Assembly (NCBI GenBank): GCA_021739645.1
Contig: JAIPBL010000063.1
Coordinates: 1 to 36,180 of the forward strand
Length of the DNA: 36,180 nt
Origin: Saprospiraceae bacterium
GTDB taxonomy: Bacteria > Bacteroidota > Bacteroidia > Chitinophagales > Saprospiraceae
Direction: 5' to 3'
Part shown: positions 7,451 through 14,876 of the stretch, piece after piece
Position numbering within the stretch: position 1 is the stretch's first letter
Layout of the letters: every line of letters begins with the position of its first letter
Notes under the pieces: generated by a model
Databases searched by the model: none
The model's input: the letters and a program-made list of their open reading frames with translations, nothing else
What the model was told of the DNA's origin: nothing
Translations under genes and position numbers: made by a program

Positions 7451-8428
7451 TTATTTATCGATACTCGTAAGTGAATTCTTGTAAATGTCCTTTAACCGGA
7501 GGGTGTCGCCCTGCTCGTTTATCACCTCCAGGTCGTACCTGAAAACGACCTTCGTGCCAAGCGGGGCATAGTAGTAGATGCGCCAGGCATCCGCCTCTTT
7601 CGTACCAACGCAACCATTGGAGTAAGCTTTTCCGACAGATTTTGGGTTGGAAGTTGGGTGTATCATCTGCCCTGTGCGCTGACCGTTCAGTTTCGGTTCT
7701 ATCCACGGAATGAGCGGCATCCGGGTCTTTTTGTTGTCGTCCCGTTTAGTGATGTTGAACATGCGGCCGTCCACGGGGTCTCGAAAAAACGGGTCTTTGG
7801 AAATGCGGTCAATGGTACCTGTGCCAGTCCTCGTGCGCAGGTCGGTCACCCGGTCTGTTGCCAGCAAGTAGCGCTTTCGGTTCTGCCCGACCCGCACGGG
7901 GAAGGTGTGAATCGTGTCGCCGTTTTCAATGATGCGCAGCTTGAACTCAGGGATGTTGATGTCCAGCACCGTGTTCTCCATTTTCCGCAGCAGCTCACGG
8001 GCCTTGGTTTCATTCGGAATAAAAAACGTATCGCCCTCATGCATCACCACCAGCAGGCGGTTGTCGAAGTTGAAAATGCCCCGCTCCTTCAGGCGATAGT
8101 AGTCAGTGTTTTCAAGGCTGTCGATGAGCCAGGGGTTTGCCCGCACCAGCAGGTGCTCGGACACTGGATAGGGCGCCAGCGTGTCGTAATGCGCCACGAG
8201 CGTATCCAGAAAATCAAACAGGCAACTGATGGTAACATCGTAGGAAAGCACGACCGTATCGAAGGCGGGGAAGGTGGGAATTGTGTCTTTTGGTACGATG
8301 GTCTCCACTTTTTCAATATTGGATTGTGGGGGTTTTTCCGCCTTGTTTTTACAGGATAAAAAAAGTGCTGTGGAGACAAATATGGTAAGGGAGGCCGTTA
8401 AAAATATTTGCTTGGATTTCAGGTTCAT
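7451..8428 (-). CDS. L,D-transpeptidase lipoprotein (YkuD family)
   Basis: Envelope enzyme expected to form or edit 3-3 cross-links in peptidoglycan, or attach proteins to it. The start at 8428 (MNLKSKQIFL) gives 325 aa with a lipoprotein signal: hydrophobic ATGs 10-24 then the lipobox LSC (Cys26). The YkuD catalytic domain lies at about 163-300: His257 in MIHPTSNPKSVG and the nucleophile Cys273 in YSNGCVGT, followed by EADAWRIYYYAPLGTKV. The family motif is usually HGC; here it is NGC, which also occurs in active members. A longer frame to 8647 is rejected because it would only translate the adjacent palindromic repeat. A TGACTTTT half-site lies at the start codon but is not a full operator. 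Confidence 0.85.
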   Translation of the reverse strand: MNLKSKQIFLTASLTIFVSTALFLSCKNKAEKPPQSNIEKVETIVPKDTIPTFPAFDTVVLSYDVTISCLFDFLDTLVAHYDTLAPYPVSEHLLVRANPWLIDSLENTDYYRLKERGIFNFDNRLLVVMHEGDTFFIPNETKARELLRKMENTVLDINIPEFKLRIIENGDTIHTFPVRVGQNRKRYLLATDRVTDLRTRTGTGTIDRISKDPFFRDPVDGRMFNITKRDDNKKTRMPLIPWIEPKLNGQRTGQMIHPTSNPKSVGKAYSNGCVGTKEADAWRIYYYAPLGTKVVFRYDLEVINEQGDTLRLKDIYKNSLTSIDK

Positions 8429-8495
8429 GTCTTTGACTTTTGGGGACGAAATGTCCGTAACGTGAAATGGCACATGGTTCTGAAATTTGGAAAAT

Positions 8496-8702
8496 ATGCG
8501 AATTAGGGGTTGAAATGCGGCTAAACGTGCCGTTAGGCACGAAATATTGGTAGCAATATGCCCAAACACCGGTCTGCGTGCCGTTAGGTACGCTACTTCT
8601 CGTGGGGATTGTTGCGTACCTACGGCACGCAGCAGACCCATTTTCATTCGATTTCTACCGACATTTTGTGCCTAACGGCACATTTCAACCCCTAATTCGC
8701 AT
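8496..8702. repeat. Nested REP-like palindromic mosaic
   Basis: A perfect 22-bp outer inverted repeat (8496-8517 and 8681-8702) encloses several smaller palindromes built on the same core: 8526-8541 (cgtgccgttaggcacg), 8571-8593 against 8614-8638 (ggtctgcgtgccgttaggta and its near complement), and 8667-8682 (tgtgcctaacggcaca). The core gtgccgttaggcac appears in both orientations four times. This resembles composite REP/BIME elements mobilised by REP-associated tyrosine transposases; that link is inferred, and no such transposase is in the window. It fills the gap between two leftward genes. Confidence 0.8.
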
Positions 8703-8715
8703 AAAATGCCAAAAA

Positions 8716-10617
8716 TCATTCACAGTCCTTTAGCAGCTCGGCAGTAATCTTCATAAAATCACGCTCCGTTACCAGCCCTGCCAACTTGTTCCCATGCAAC
8801 ACGGGCAGGCAACCCACGTAGTTCTGTTTCAATAACTCCAATGCATCCACTGTTTTTGTTTGGGGTGAAACGGTGATGAGCTCCTTCTCCATAATTTCCC
8901 TCACGGGGGTATTCCCTCCGTCCTGATGGTTGCTATAATACAACATGACAAGCTTGCAGGTGACCAAGCCAGTCAGTTCGCCCAAGTTGTTCTCGACGGG
9001 CAGGTGGCGGATGTTTTTCCAATACATCATGTTGGCAGCAAGCTGAACGGGTTCGTCTTCGTTGACCGTGAACAATTCAGTTTTCATGATTTGTTCAATT
9101 GTCCAATATCGGTTCTTCCAATTGCCGGCCTCTGTTTTTTCGGGCAGGTCCCAGGTGTGTACGGGGGAGCCTTCCTGTTGTCGGCGCGACATGCCAGCTG
9201 TGATCGCTATAAGCGCATCGTCTTTGGTGGTTTCCTTGCTTAGTTTTTGAAAGGCATCCAGTGTCCATTGAGAGCCGGTTTTACCCGTTTTCACCCGCTC
9301 TTCGATGATGCCGAGCAGTCGGTCAGCGTCTGCCACGTTCACTGCCGCCTTGGCCAGTCCTTCCTTGGCGATGGGCAATAATTCCTTGAGAATCAGCTCA
9401 TCGGACCTGATTTGCTTGTCACTGCCGTTCCAATAAAAATTTGAGCCAAGACCCAATTGCGCAGCATACAGAAAGTTGCGCTTTGCGACATCGAAGTCCA
9501 TTCGCTGGTTGATCTTGGCGTATTCCGGCGGCATCCCTTTCATCAATCCTAGCCAAAAAGCGGCATTTGCTACCTCGTCAATGATGGTTGGGCCAGCCGG
9601 CAACGCCCGGTTTTCGATGCGTAGGTGGGGTTCCCCTTCGGTAATGCCGTAGCATGCCCGGTTCCAGTTGTAAACTGTTCCGTTGTGAATGCAGAGCTGG
9701 TGAAGGTTGGGCACACCACCTGCTTCCAGCACTTTCAATGCATCCTCCTGCCGGGTGGAAATAAATATGGGCTTGTGCCGGGTAGCGTTTTCCCGATAAA
9801 TATCAAGCACGGAGTCATTCACCCAGCGGGTGCCGAAATCCACCCTGGGTGACCGCTCACGGTAGTAGCTGCTCGTGCTGCGCACATCTGTTGACTGTTG
9901 AAAAAGGGCAATCCGGGTCTCCCGCCAAAGCCGCTTTCCAAGGAATATCGGCGAGTTGGTGGCACATGCCAACACTGGGGCAGTGATGGCTAGCGCCCAA
10001 TTGTAGGCAGCGGCGAAATCATCGGGCTGAAGTTGGTAGTGCACCTGAAAACTCGTGTTGCTGCTTTCGTAAAACGAATCTTGCGCCCGGGCAATCCATT
10101 GGTCTTTTCCCTCAATCCTAAACTCGAAACTATCCCCCCGCATCTCGTGGAGCGAGTCCAACAAGGATTGGTAACGGGGAGACGGGGTGATATTTTTTAT
10201 GTCCAGGTCGCTTTGGTGGAGTGTTGGCAAAATGCCGACAAGAATCAGGTGGGCGTCAAAAAGGTTGGCCGTTTTTTCCCCTTTTACCAATAGTCGCCAG
10301 AGGTTTCTTTCCAACTGAGAAAGGCAGTCACCGGTGAAAACGAGCGGTTCGAGGTTGATTTCCATATTGAACTGGGCCAATTCGGTCGTGAAGCGTTCGT
10401 CGCCTATTTTGCCCAAGATGTCCATCAGAACTGGAGCGGGACCCCAGCCTTTGCCGACCAGCGATACTTCCTGTTCGGCCCCAATGCGCTGTACGTCTGT
10501 TTCGATGACGCCATTGTTGATCATCATTTCCAGCGCTTTCAAATCATGCAACAAATGAGCAGTTGCCTCTAGGCGCTGGTTCTTGTCTTTGATGATGGCT
10601 ACCTTTTCAGCTCCCAT
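8716..10617 (-). CDS. GCS2-type carboxylate-amine ligase fused to a CBS pair
   Basis: A 633-residue two-part protein. Residues ~1-480 match the glutamate-cysteine ligase family 2 / carboxylate-amine ligase fold (ATP-grasp-like glutamine synthetase superfamily): the conserved IGAEQEVSLV near residue 46, FNMEINLEP, FQVHYQ, FISTRQED and the ENRALPAGPTIIDE stretch. Residues ~500-630 form two CBS motifs (IMKTELFTVNEDEPVQLA; IMEKELITVSPQTKTVDAL, VGCLPVLHGNKLAGLVT). The family makes gamma-glutamyl bonds; the actual substrate is unknown. The fusion suggests that activity is gated by adenine nucleotides. It lies downstream of trxA in the same direction, separated by a terminator. A near-consensus operator copy (10831-10842) lies further upstream. 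Confidence 0.8.
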   Translation of the reverse strand: MGAEKVAIIKDKNQRLEATAHLLHDLKALEMMINNGVIETDVQRIGAEQEVSLVGKGWGPAPVLMDILGKIGDERFTTELAQFNMEINLEPLVFTGDCLSQLERNLWRLLVKGEKTANLFDAHLILVGILPTLHQSDLDIKNITPSPRYQSLLDSLHEMRGDSFEFRIEGKDQWIARAQDSFYESSNTSFQVHYQLQPDDFAAAYNWALAITAPVLACATNSPIFLGKRLWRETRIALFQQSTDVRSTSSYYRERSPRVDFGTRWVNDSVLDIYRENATRHKPIFISTRQEDALKVLEAGGVPNLHQLCIHNGTVYNWNRACYGITEGEPHLRIENRALPAGPTIIDEVANAAFWLGLMKGMPPEYAKINQRMDFDVAKRNFLYAAQLGLGSNFYWNGSDKQIRSDELILKELLPIAKEGLAKAAVNVADADRLLGIIEERVKTGKTGSQWTLDAFQKLSKETTKDDALIAITAGMSRRQQEGSPVHTWDLPEKTEAGNWKNRYWTIEQIMKTELFTVNEDEPVQLAANMMYWKNIRHLPVENNLGELTGLVTCKLVMLYYSNHQDGGNTPVREIMEKELITVSPQTKTVDALELLKQNYVGCLPVLHGNKLAGLVTERDFMKITAELLKDCE

Positions 10618-10697
10618 AGTTCAAAGTGTTGTGGTGTGGAGGGTTCTATGGAGAAAAAAAGGAATGTTACGCCATATCATTGGATATAAGCGAACAC

Positions 10698-10735
10698 AAA
10701 AACACCCCCTTCACGATACGCTTTACGTGAAGGGG
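10698..10735 (-). terminator. Rho-independent terminator downstream of trxA
   Basis: Stem ccccttcacg (10706-10715) with cgtgaagggg (10726-10735), 10-nt loop, then on the minus strand a T-rich tail (complement of 10698-10702). It probably ends the trxA transcript. The remaining part of the 10618-10847 gap holds a near-operator at 10831-10842 and nothing gene-like. Confidence 0.75.
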
Positions 10736-10775
10736 AGAATAGTTTTTAACCAGTAATAGCTTATAACTTGTGTCC

Positions 10776-10842
10776 CAAATATGAGTCTTCGCAGGGCACT
10801 TATTAGGTGATGAATGGCAAGTGTTTTAGATGAGTTTTGTCA
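10776..10842 (-). promoter_or_regulatory. Possible operator and -7 element upstream of the GCS2-CBS gene
   Basis: TGAGTTTTGTCA (10831-10842) differs from the regulon palindrome at one base. On the minus strand a -7-like CATATTTG (10783-10776) lies 60.5 bp from its centre, two bases off the 58.5 seen elsewhere. A transcript from here would have to pass the terminator at 10698-10735 to reach the gene, so this is weak. Confidence 0.25.
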
Positions 10843-10847
10843 GTGGG

Positions 10848-11153
10848 CTAGGCATATTTTTCCAAAACGCCCTTCAGTTGTGGCCCGGAAATCATGCCCA
10901 CGTGCCGCCAAGTTTCTTTGCCTTTTTTGAACAGAACAAAAGTGGGTACTCCCTGTACTTGCATGCTCCCAGCGAAGGCGGAGTTGCGGTCAATGTCCAC
11001 TTTTACGATGGTCGCTTTCTCGCCCAGTTGCTTTTTTACGTCCTCCAGTACGGGAGCCATCATGCGGCAGGGGCCGCACCAGCTTGCGGTGAAATCAATG
11101 AGGACGGGCTTTTCGCCACTGAGCAATTCTTTGAAGCTTACTTTATTTTCCAT
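10848..11153 (-). CDS. trxA: Thioredoxin
   Basis: Cytoplasmic disulfide reductase, 101 aa, complete thioredoxin fold. The active site is WCGPC with Cys26 and Cys29, preceded by the buried Asp in VLIDFTASW, and followed by the cis-proline loop VQGVPTFVLF. It starts at ATG 11153, with a 254-bp divergent region before the coiled-coil gene. The region contains a regulon operator and -7 element (11272-11314), and, unusually, a terminator hairpin between the predicted transcription start and the start codon. It is probably one of several thioredoxins in the genome, here tied to the stress regulon. Confidence 0.93.
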   Translation of the reverse strand: MENKVSFKELLSGEKPVLIDFTASWCGPCRMMAPVLEDVKKQLGEKATIVKVDIDRNSAFAGSMQVQGVPTFVLFKKGKETWRHVGMISGPQLKGVLEKYA

Positions 11154-11194
11154 TTTTTATTGTTGTCAGGTTTGAGAGTCATTTTCAATGTCAT

Positions 11195-11222
11195 TAAAAA
11201 AGAGCGCCACAAAAGGCGCTCT
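11195..11222 (-). terminator. Intrinsic terminator inside the predicted trxA leader
   Basis: Perfect 8-bp stem agagcgcc (11201-11208) / ggcgctct (11215-11222) with 6-nt loop, followed on the minus strand by six T residues (complement of 11195-11200). It lies 42 bp upstream of the trxA start and about 45 nt after the predicted transcription start, so it could be an attenuator or the 3' end of a ~70-nt RNA. Confidence 0.65.
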
Positions 11223-11271
11223 GACAATATTTAATCACCCGAAATATGAATCTCTTAAATTAATTTCATTA

Positions 11272-11314
11272 CAAAAGAACGCCCTTTATGCCCCAAAGTT
11301 GGTGACTTAACTCA
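11272..11314 (-). promoter_or_regulatory. trxA promoter/operator
   Basis: A near-palindrome TGACTTAACTCA (11303-11314, one base from the consensus) and on the minus strand a -7 element TTCTTTTG (11279-11272, one base from TAnnTTTG). Centre-to-G distance is 36.5 bp, identical to three other promoters in the island. Predicted start near 11266. Confidence 0.5.
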
Positions 11315-11407
11315 CTTATTCCCATGATGTTCCTCAGTTCGTTTAGCCTTGTATTTGCTGCATTTTTGCAGTGATGAATCATATTTTTTCACAAAAATCA
11401 AATAGCC

Positions 11408-12019
11408 ATGACACTGCAAGAAGAATTAATGGATATCGGCAAAGAACGCCTCACGCAGATGAAAGTGTTATTGGATGAGCTGCAAGTGCAGATGGCACTT
11501 GGGAAAGCGGATGCCAAGGACATTTTTGACCGTGAACGCAAAAACTTTCTTCAGTTCGTTTCGGAAGAAAAGAACATTCTGCGCCGCACGGGGGAGACCG
11601 CCAGCAAGCATCGACAGACGCTGGTGGAGAAATGTGACACACTGAACGCACGGCTTGCCAAGGCTACCGCCGAAAACAAGCGCCAATACGATGTGCAAAA
11701 AAGGGAAACCCTTCATGCCATCTATGAGCTTGAACTGGCCATGAAAGAAGCCTACGGCGACGTTGGTATGGCGCTGCAAACCAAGCTCGATGCTTTCCGT
11801 GCGAAGTTGGACACTTACCGGATCAAGCTGGCGTTGGGCGAGTTTGAAGCTGAGTCTGAGTTGGAGCCATTGAAGCCAGAACTGGTCGAAGGGGTTGCCA
11901 TTATTCAGGAACGGCTGAAGAAAGAAGTGGGAGCTGGCGAGAAGATTGACGCTTTTTCCAATGAAATTTCCACTTCGTTTGACCACATGAAGAAGGCATT
12001 TGCTGACTTGCTTTCATAG
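11408..12019 (+). CDS. Coiled-coil protein of unknown function
   Basis: A 203-residue soluble protein, almost entirely charged helix, with heptad-like runs (for example KHRQTLVEKCDTLNARLAKA and ELELAMKEAYGDVGMALQ). No signal peptide, membrane segment or known catalytic motif is visible. It starts at ATG 11408 (MTLQEELMDIG) and ends before a 22-bp perfect palindrome that precedes the AarF kinase gene on the same strand. It is divergent from trxA and shares its promoter region; a -7-like TAGCCTTG (11344-11351) could serve it. I do not recognise a family. Position and composition suggest a stress-associated structural or chaperone-like role, which is only inference. Confidence 0.7.
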   Translation: MTLQEELMDIGKERLTQMKVLLDELQVQMALGKADAKDIFDRERKNFLQFVSEEKNILRRTGETASKHRQTLVEKCDTLNARLAKATAENKRQYDVQKRETLHAIYELELAMKEAYGDVGMALQTKLDAFRAKLDTYRIKLALGEFEAESELEPLKPELVEGVAIIQERLKKEVGAGEKIDAFSNEISTSFDHMKKAFADLLS

Positions 12020-12030
12020 GAATTATGATA

Positions 12031-12078
12031 TTGAGTGATTGGGATATTGGGATATGTCCCAATATCCCAATCACTCAA
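12031..12078. repeat. Perfect 22-bp palindrome after the coiled-coil gene
   Basis: Arms 12031-12052 and 12057-12078 are exact complements around a 4-nt loop. Each arm is built of related 7-9 bp units (gtgattggga, tattggga). It lies 12 bp after a stop codon and 19 bp before the next start, so a terminator or RNA-processing role is likely. Confidence 0.85.
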
Positions 12079-12097
12079 CTTCTAATTGCACCTCCAC

Positions 12098-13780
12098 ATG
12101 ACTGCCACGAACTCACATAAGCCTACCCTCATCGGGCGCTATGAAAAAGTCATCGGCGTACTGGTGAAGTATGGCTTTGCAGATGTGGTCACGCACCCGC
12201 CTTTTAGTCGTTTTGTTCCAAAATGGAAAAAGCTCATCCCGAAGCATGAAGGTGTGCCAGTGACTGAGTTTACCCGTTACGAGCTTATACGGATGGTCTG
12301 TGAAGAACTCGGGACTACCTTTATCAAGTTTGCCCAGATTGCCAGCAACCGACCCGACATTTTGCCGGAGGAGCTAATCGAAGAGTTGCAGAAATTCCAA
12401 GACCAGGCAATGCCCGTACCCGTTGAGAATGTACAGGGCACTCTGGAACAGGAGTTGGGCGAGAAGCTAGAAAAATCCTTTGAAAGCATTGATTTTCAGC
12501 CTATTGCATCTGCCTCTATGGCACAGGTGCACCGGGCTGTATTGGTTGGTAGAAAGGAGGTGGTGCTGAAAGTGCAGCGCCCCGGCATCGAAGATACGGT
12601 GGCGTTGGACATTCAAATCCTCAAAAGCTTGGCCCGACTCGTGGAGTCCCGTTTTCCTCAGTTTGATGCCTACCAGCCCATGGAGTTGGTGAAAATGTTT
12701 GAAACCAGCATCCGCAAGGAACTTGACTTTACGATGGAGGCAGCCAATATGCGGCGCTTCGAGGAGCAGTTCAAGGGCAATCCCGATATTTATGTACCGA
12801 CCGTCTATCCTGAGTTCAGTACCGAAAAAGTGCTGTGCATGGAGTATATCGATGGTCTCAAATGCACCGACCTTGTTGCCCTCGAAGGCATCGGAATGAC
12901 GGGTGCAGAGCTTGCTTTCAAGGGTATCAACCTTTACTTCGAGCAGGTGTTCGACCACGGCTTTTTCCATGCCGACCCCCACCCCGGCAATATCTTCGTG
13001 CTGCGTGACCAACGGGTCTGCTTCATTGACTACGGCATGATGGGCACGGTGATGGAGGGCGACCGGGAGATGCTGGCCGACTTGTTGTTGGCGGTACATG
13101 ACCACGATGTGGATGGACTGAAAACTGCCCTGCTTCGTTTTTCTTGGGACGAGGCAAAAATTGACCATACCAACCTGGAGTACGACATCAACGAGTTTTT
13201 TCAAAACTACTCAAATATTGGCTTGGAGGAAATTAACTCCAACGAAGTGATGGCTGCCCTCAACTCGCTGTTTTTTGAGTACAAAATCAAGGTGCCCTCT
13301 AACCTGCTGCTGCTGCTCAAAGCCCTCGTTATCATTGAGGGAGTGGGCCTGATGCTCGACCCCAAGTACAATATCATCGAGAACATCCACCCGTTCGTAG
13401 TGAGGCTTTTGCGAAGAAAATACAGCCCTGCCAAGCTTTCCAAAAAAATGGTCAAGACGTTTGGTGACCTCACCAAATTGGCGACTTCGCTGCCAGAGGA
13501 TATAGAAGATATTATCGGAAAATTGAAGCAAGGGAAGTTGCATATCGAGTTTGAGCACCGGGGCCTTGCACCTTTGAACCATGCGATGGAAGCGGCCTCA
13601 AAGCGTATCTCTTTTGCCGTCGTGCTAGGGTCGCTCATCCTTGGTTCTTCCTTGTTGGTAATTGCTGACGTGCCGCCTCATATCAAGAACGTGCCGGCTT
13701 TGGGTGTCTTCGGTTTTGTGATTGCTGGTATTTTCGGACTGCGATGGCTGGCTTCGATATGGAAACAGGGGAAGTTTTGA
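12098..13780 (+). CDS. AarF/UbiB/ABC1 family atypical kinase
   Basis: Membrane-associated atypical kinase/ATPase of the UbiB (ABC1/ADCK) family, known for supporting quinone synthesis or lipid homeostasis. With ATG 12098 (MTATNSHKPT) the protein has 560 aa, usual for the family. Visible marks: the KxGQ-like segment as FIKFAQIASNRPDILP, the alanine-rich loop SASMAQVHRA, the lysine in VVLKVQRPGIE, the catalytic HADPHPGNI and the metal-binding FIDYGMMG, and two hydrophobic helices at the C-terminus (about 510-555). A TTG 12 bp upstream is possible but unneeded. It is followed by a palindrome and a convergent response-regulator gene. Its place in a probable low-oxygen island would fit respiratory quinone upkeep. 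Confidence 0.9.
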   Translation: MTATNSHKPTLIGRYEKVIGVLVKYGFADVVTHPPFSRFVPKWKKLIPKHEGVPVTEFTRYELIRMVCEELGTTFIKFAQIASNRPDILPEELIEELQKFQDQAMPVPVENVQGTLEQELGEKLEKSFESIDFQPIASASMAQVHRAVLVGRKEVVLKVQRPGIEDTVALDIQILKSLARLVESRFPQFDAYQPMELVKMFETSIRKELDFTMEAANMRRFEEQFKGNPDIYVPTVYPEFSTEKVLCMEYIDGLKCTDLVALEGIGMTGAELAFKGINLYFEQVFDHGFFHADPHPGNIFVLRDQRVCFIDYGMMGTVMEGDREMLADLLLAVHDHDVDGLKTALLRFSWDEAKIDHTNLEYDINEFFQNYSNIGLEEINSNEVMAALNSLFFEYKIKVPSNLLLLLKALVIIEGVGLMLDPKYNIIENIHPFVVRLLRRKYSPAKLSKKMVKTFGDLTKLATSLPEDIEDIIGKLKQGKLHIEFEHRGLAPLNHAMEAASKRISFAVVLGSLILGSSLLVIADVPPHIKNVPALGVFGFVIAGIFGLRWLASIWKQGKF

Positions 13781-13790
13781 GGAAGGTATG

Positions 13791-13823
13791 AGGTATGGAG
13801 GCATGAGGTATGCCTCCATACCT
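13791..13823. terminator. Palindrome between convergent genes
   Basis: Perfect 14-bp arms 13791-13804 and 13810-13823 (aggtatggaggcat and complement), 5-nt loop. It lies in the 44-bp gap between the AarF gene and the convergent regulator gene, ending 1 bp from the latter's stop codon. The flanks repeat the unit gaggtatg. Likely two-way terminator. Confidence 0.75.
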
Positions 13824-13824
13824 C

Positions 13825-14874
13825 CTAAGTCGGCAGGCTTTCCAGTTTTTTCTTGTTCAAAATACGGATAGCACCATCCTTGATTTCGATGAACCCATCT
13901 TCCTTGAATTCGGTGAGTGTGCGTATGACGCTTTCCTTCGCCGTTCCGACAATATGCGCCAGGTCTTCCCGAAGAATTTGAATATCTTCTTTGCCTTCCT
14001 TTGAGTAGCGGTCGTGGAGCAGCAGTACGGCTTCAGCCACCCGTTTGCGCACGGAGTTATAGGCGAGTTGCAGCAGTTGGGATTCTTTCTCTGCCACGTT
14101 GTCGGCCAGCATTTTGATGAGGCGGCTGGCTACGTCCCGGTTGGCGTAGAGGAGTTTAAGGAAGTCCTCCTTTGGAATTAGGCTGGCCGTTGTGTCTTCG
14201 AGTGCAGCGGCTGAAAAGCTGTACTGCTCGTTTTTGATGAGGGCGGTGTAGCCGATGAATTCGCCAGCGTTGCGTATGTTGATGATATACTCTTTGCCGA
14301 TGTCGTTGGTTTTGTAGATTTTGACCTGGCCTTTGCCAATGAAGTACAAGTAACGTGGGGTGTCGCCTTCTTCGAACAAGGTGTCCCGTTTTCTGTATTC
14401 TTTGGTGCGTTTGTCGAGGGAGAGTTTTTTCAAATCCTCGTATCCCTTTGCTTCATTGATGAAGCTGATAAGCCCTTCCTCGGTGCGGTTGAACTTGCGC
14501 AGCCGTTCGCTTTTTCTCAGGCGGGTTTCAAGTACGGCAAGCAGTTCGTCTTTATAAAACGGCTTGGTTACATAGTCGTCGGCACCGAGGTTCATGCCCC
14601 TGCGGAAGTCTTCTTTTTCGGTTTTGGCGGTGAGGAAAACAAAGGGGATGTCGGAGGTTTCTGGTCGTTTGCTCAGGATGTTGAGCACACCGAATCCGTC
14701 GAGCTTGGGCATCATTACGTCGCAGAGGACGAGATCGGGGTGCTCTCTCATGGCGAGTTCTACGCCTATCGTGCCGTCTTCGGCTGCTAACACCTGATAG
14801 CCGGAAATTTCCAGTATTTCCTGAAGGTTTTCACGAACTTCCAAGTTGTCTTCAATGATGAGGATTTTTCTCAT
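13825..14874 (-). CDS. Response regulator: receiver + cNMP-binding fold + Crp/Fnr HTH
   Basis: A 349-residue DNA-binding regulator. Residues 1-120 form a complete receiver (acidic pair Glu8-Asp9, phosphoacceptor Asp52 in LVLCDVMMP, Thr82, Lys104). Residues ~150-265 are a cNMP-binding beta-roll, but the phosphate-binding Arg of cAMP-responsive members is not seen (YSFSAAALED). Residues ~275-340 are an HTH_Crp whose recognition helix TAKESVIRTL keeps Glu314 and Arg318, the pair that reads the TGA core in Crp and FNR. No FNR-type cysteine cluster is present, so the signal probably enters by phosphorylation. It starts 2 bp after the kinase gene and is surely its partner. It is my candidate for the activator of the TGAC-N4-GTCA sites in this window. 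Confidence 0.9.
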   Translation of the reverse strand: MRKILIIEDNLEVRENLQEILEISGYQVLAAEDGTIGVELAMREHPDLVLCDVMMPKLDGFGVLNILSKRPETSDIPFVFLTAKTEKEDFRRGMNLGADDYVTKPFYKDELLAVLETRLRKSERLRKFNRTEEGLISFINEAKGYEDLKKLSLDKRTKEYRKRDTLFEEGDTPRYLYFIGKGQVKIYKTNDIGKEYIINIRNAGEFIGYTALIKNEQYSFSAAALEDTTASLIPKEDFLKLLYANRDVASRLIKMLADNVAEKESQLLQLAYNSVRKRVAEAVLLLHDRYSKEGKEDIQILREDLAHIVGTAKESVIRTLTEFKEDGFIEIKDGAIRILNKKKLESLPT

Positions 14875-14876
14875 GG

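Noticed and set aside
8432-8445. TGACTTTT sequence next to the L,D-transpeptidase start as an operator
   Set aside because: Only one half-site is present and no -7 element lies at the fixed distance.
8429-8647. N-terminal extension of the L,D-transpeptidase by 73 codons
   Set aside because: The extension translates the REP-like palindromes (peptides such as ISCLTARLA) and would bury the lipoprotein signal peptide that starts at 8428.
10674-10687. ATATC-N4-GATAT palindrome upstream of the GCS2-CBS gene as an operator
   Set aside because: It does not share the TGAC half-site, and the matching -7-like sequence would start transcription at the start codon.
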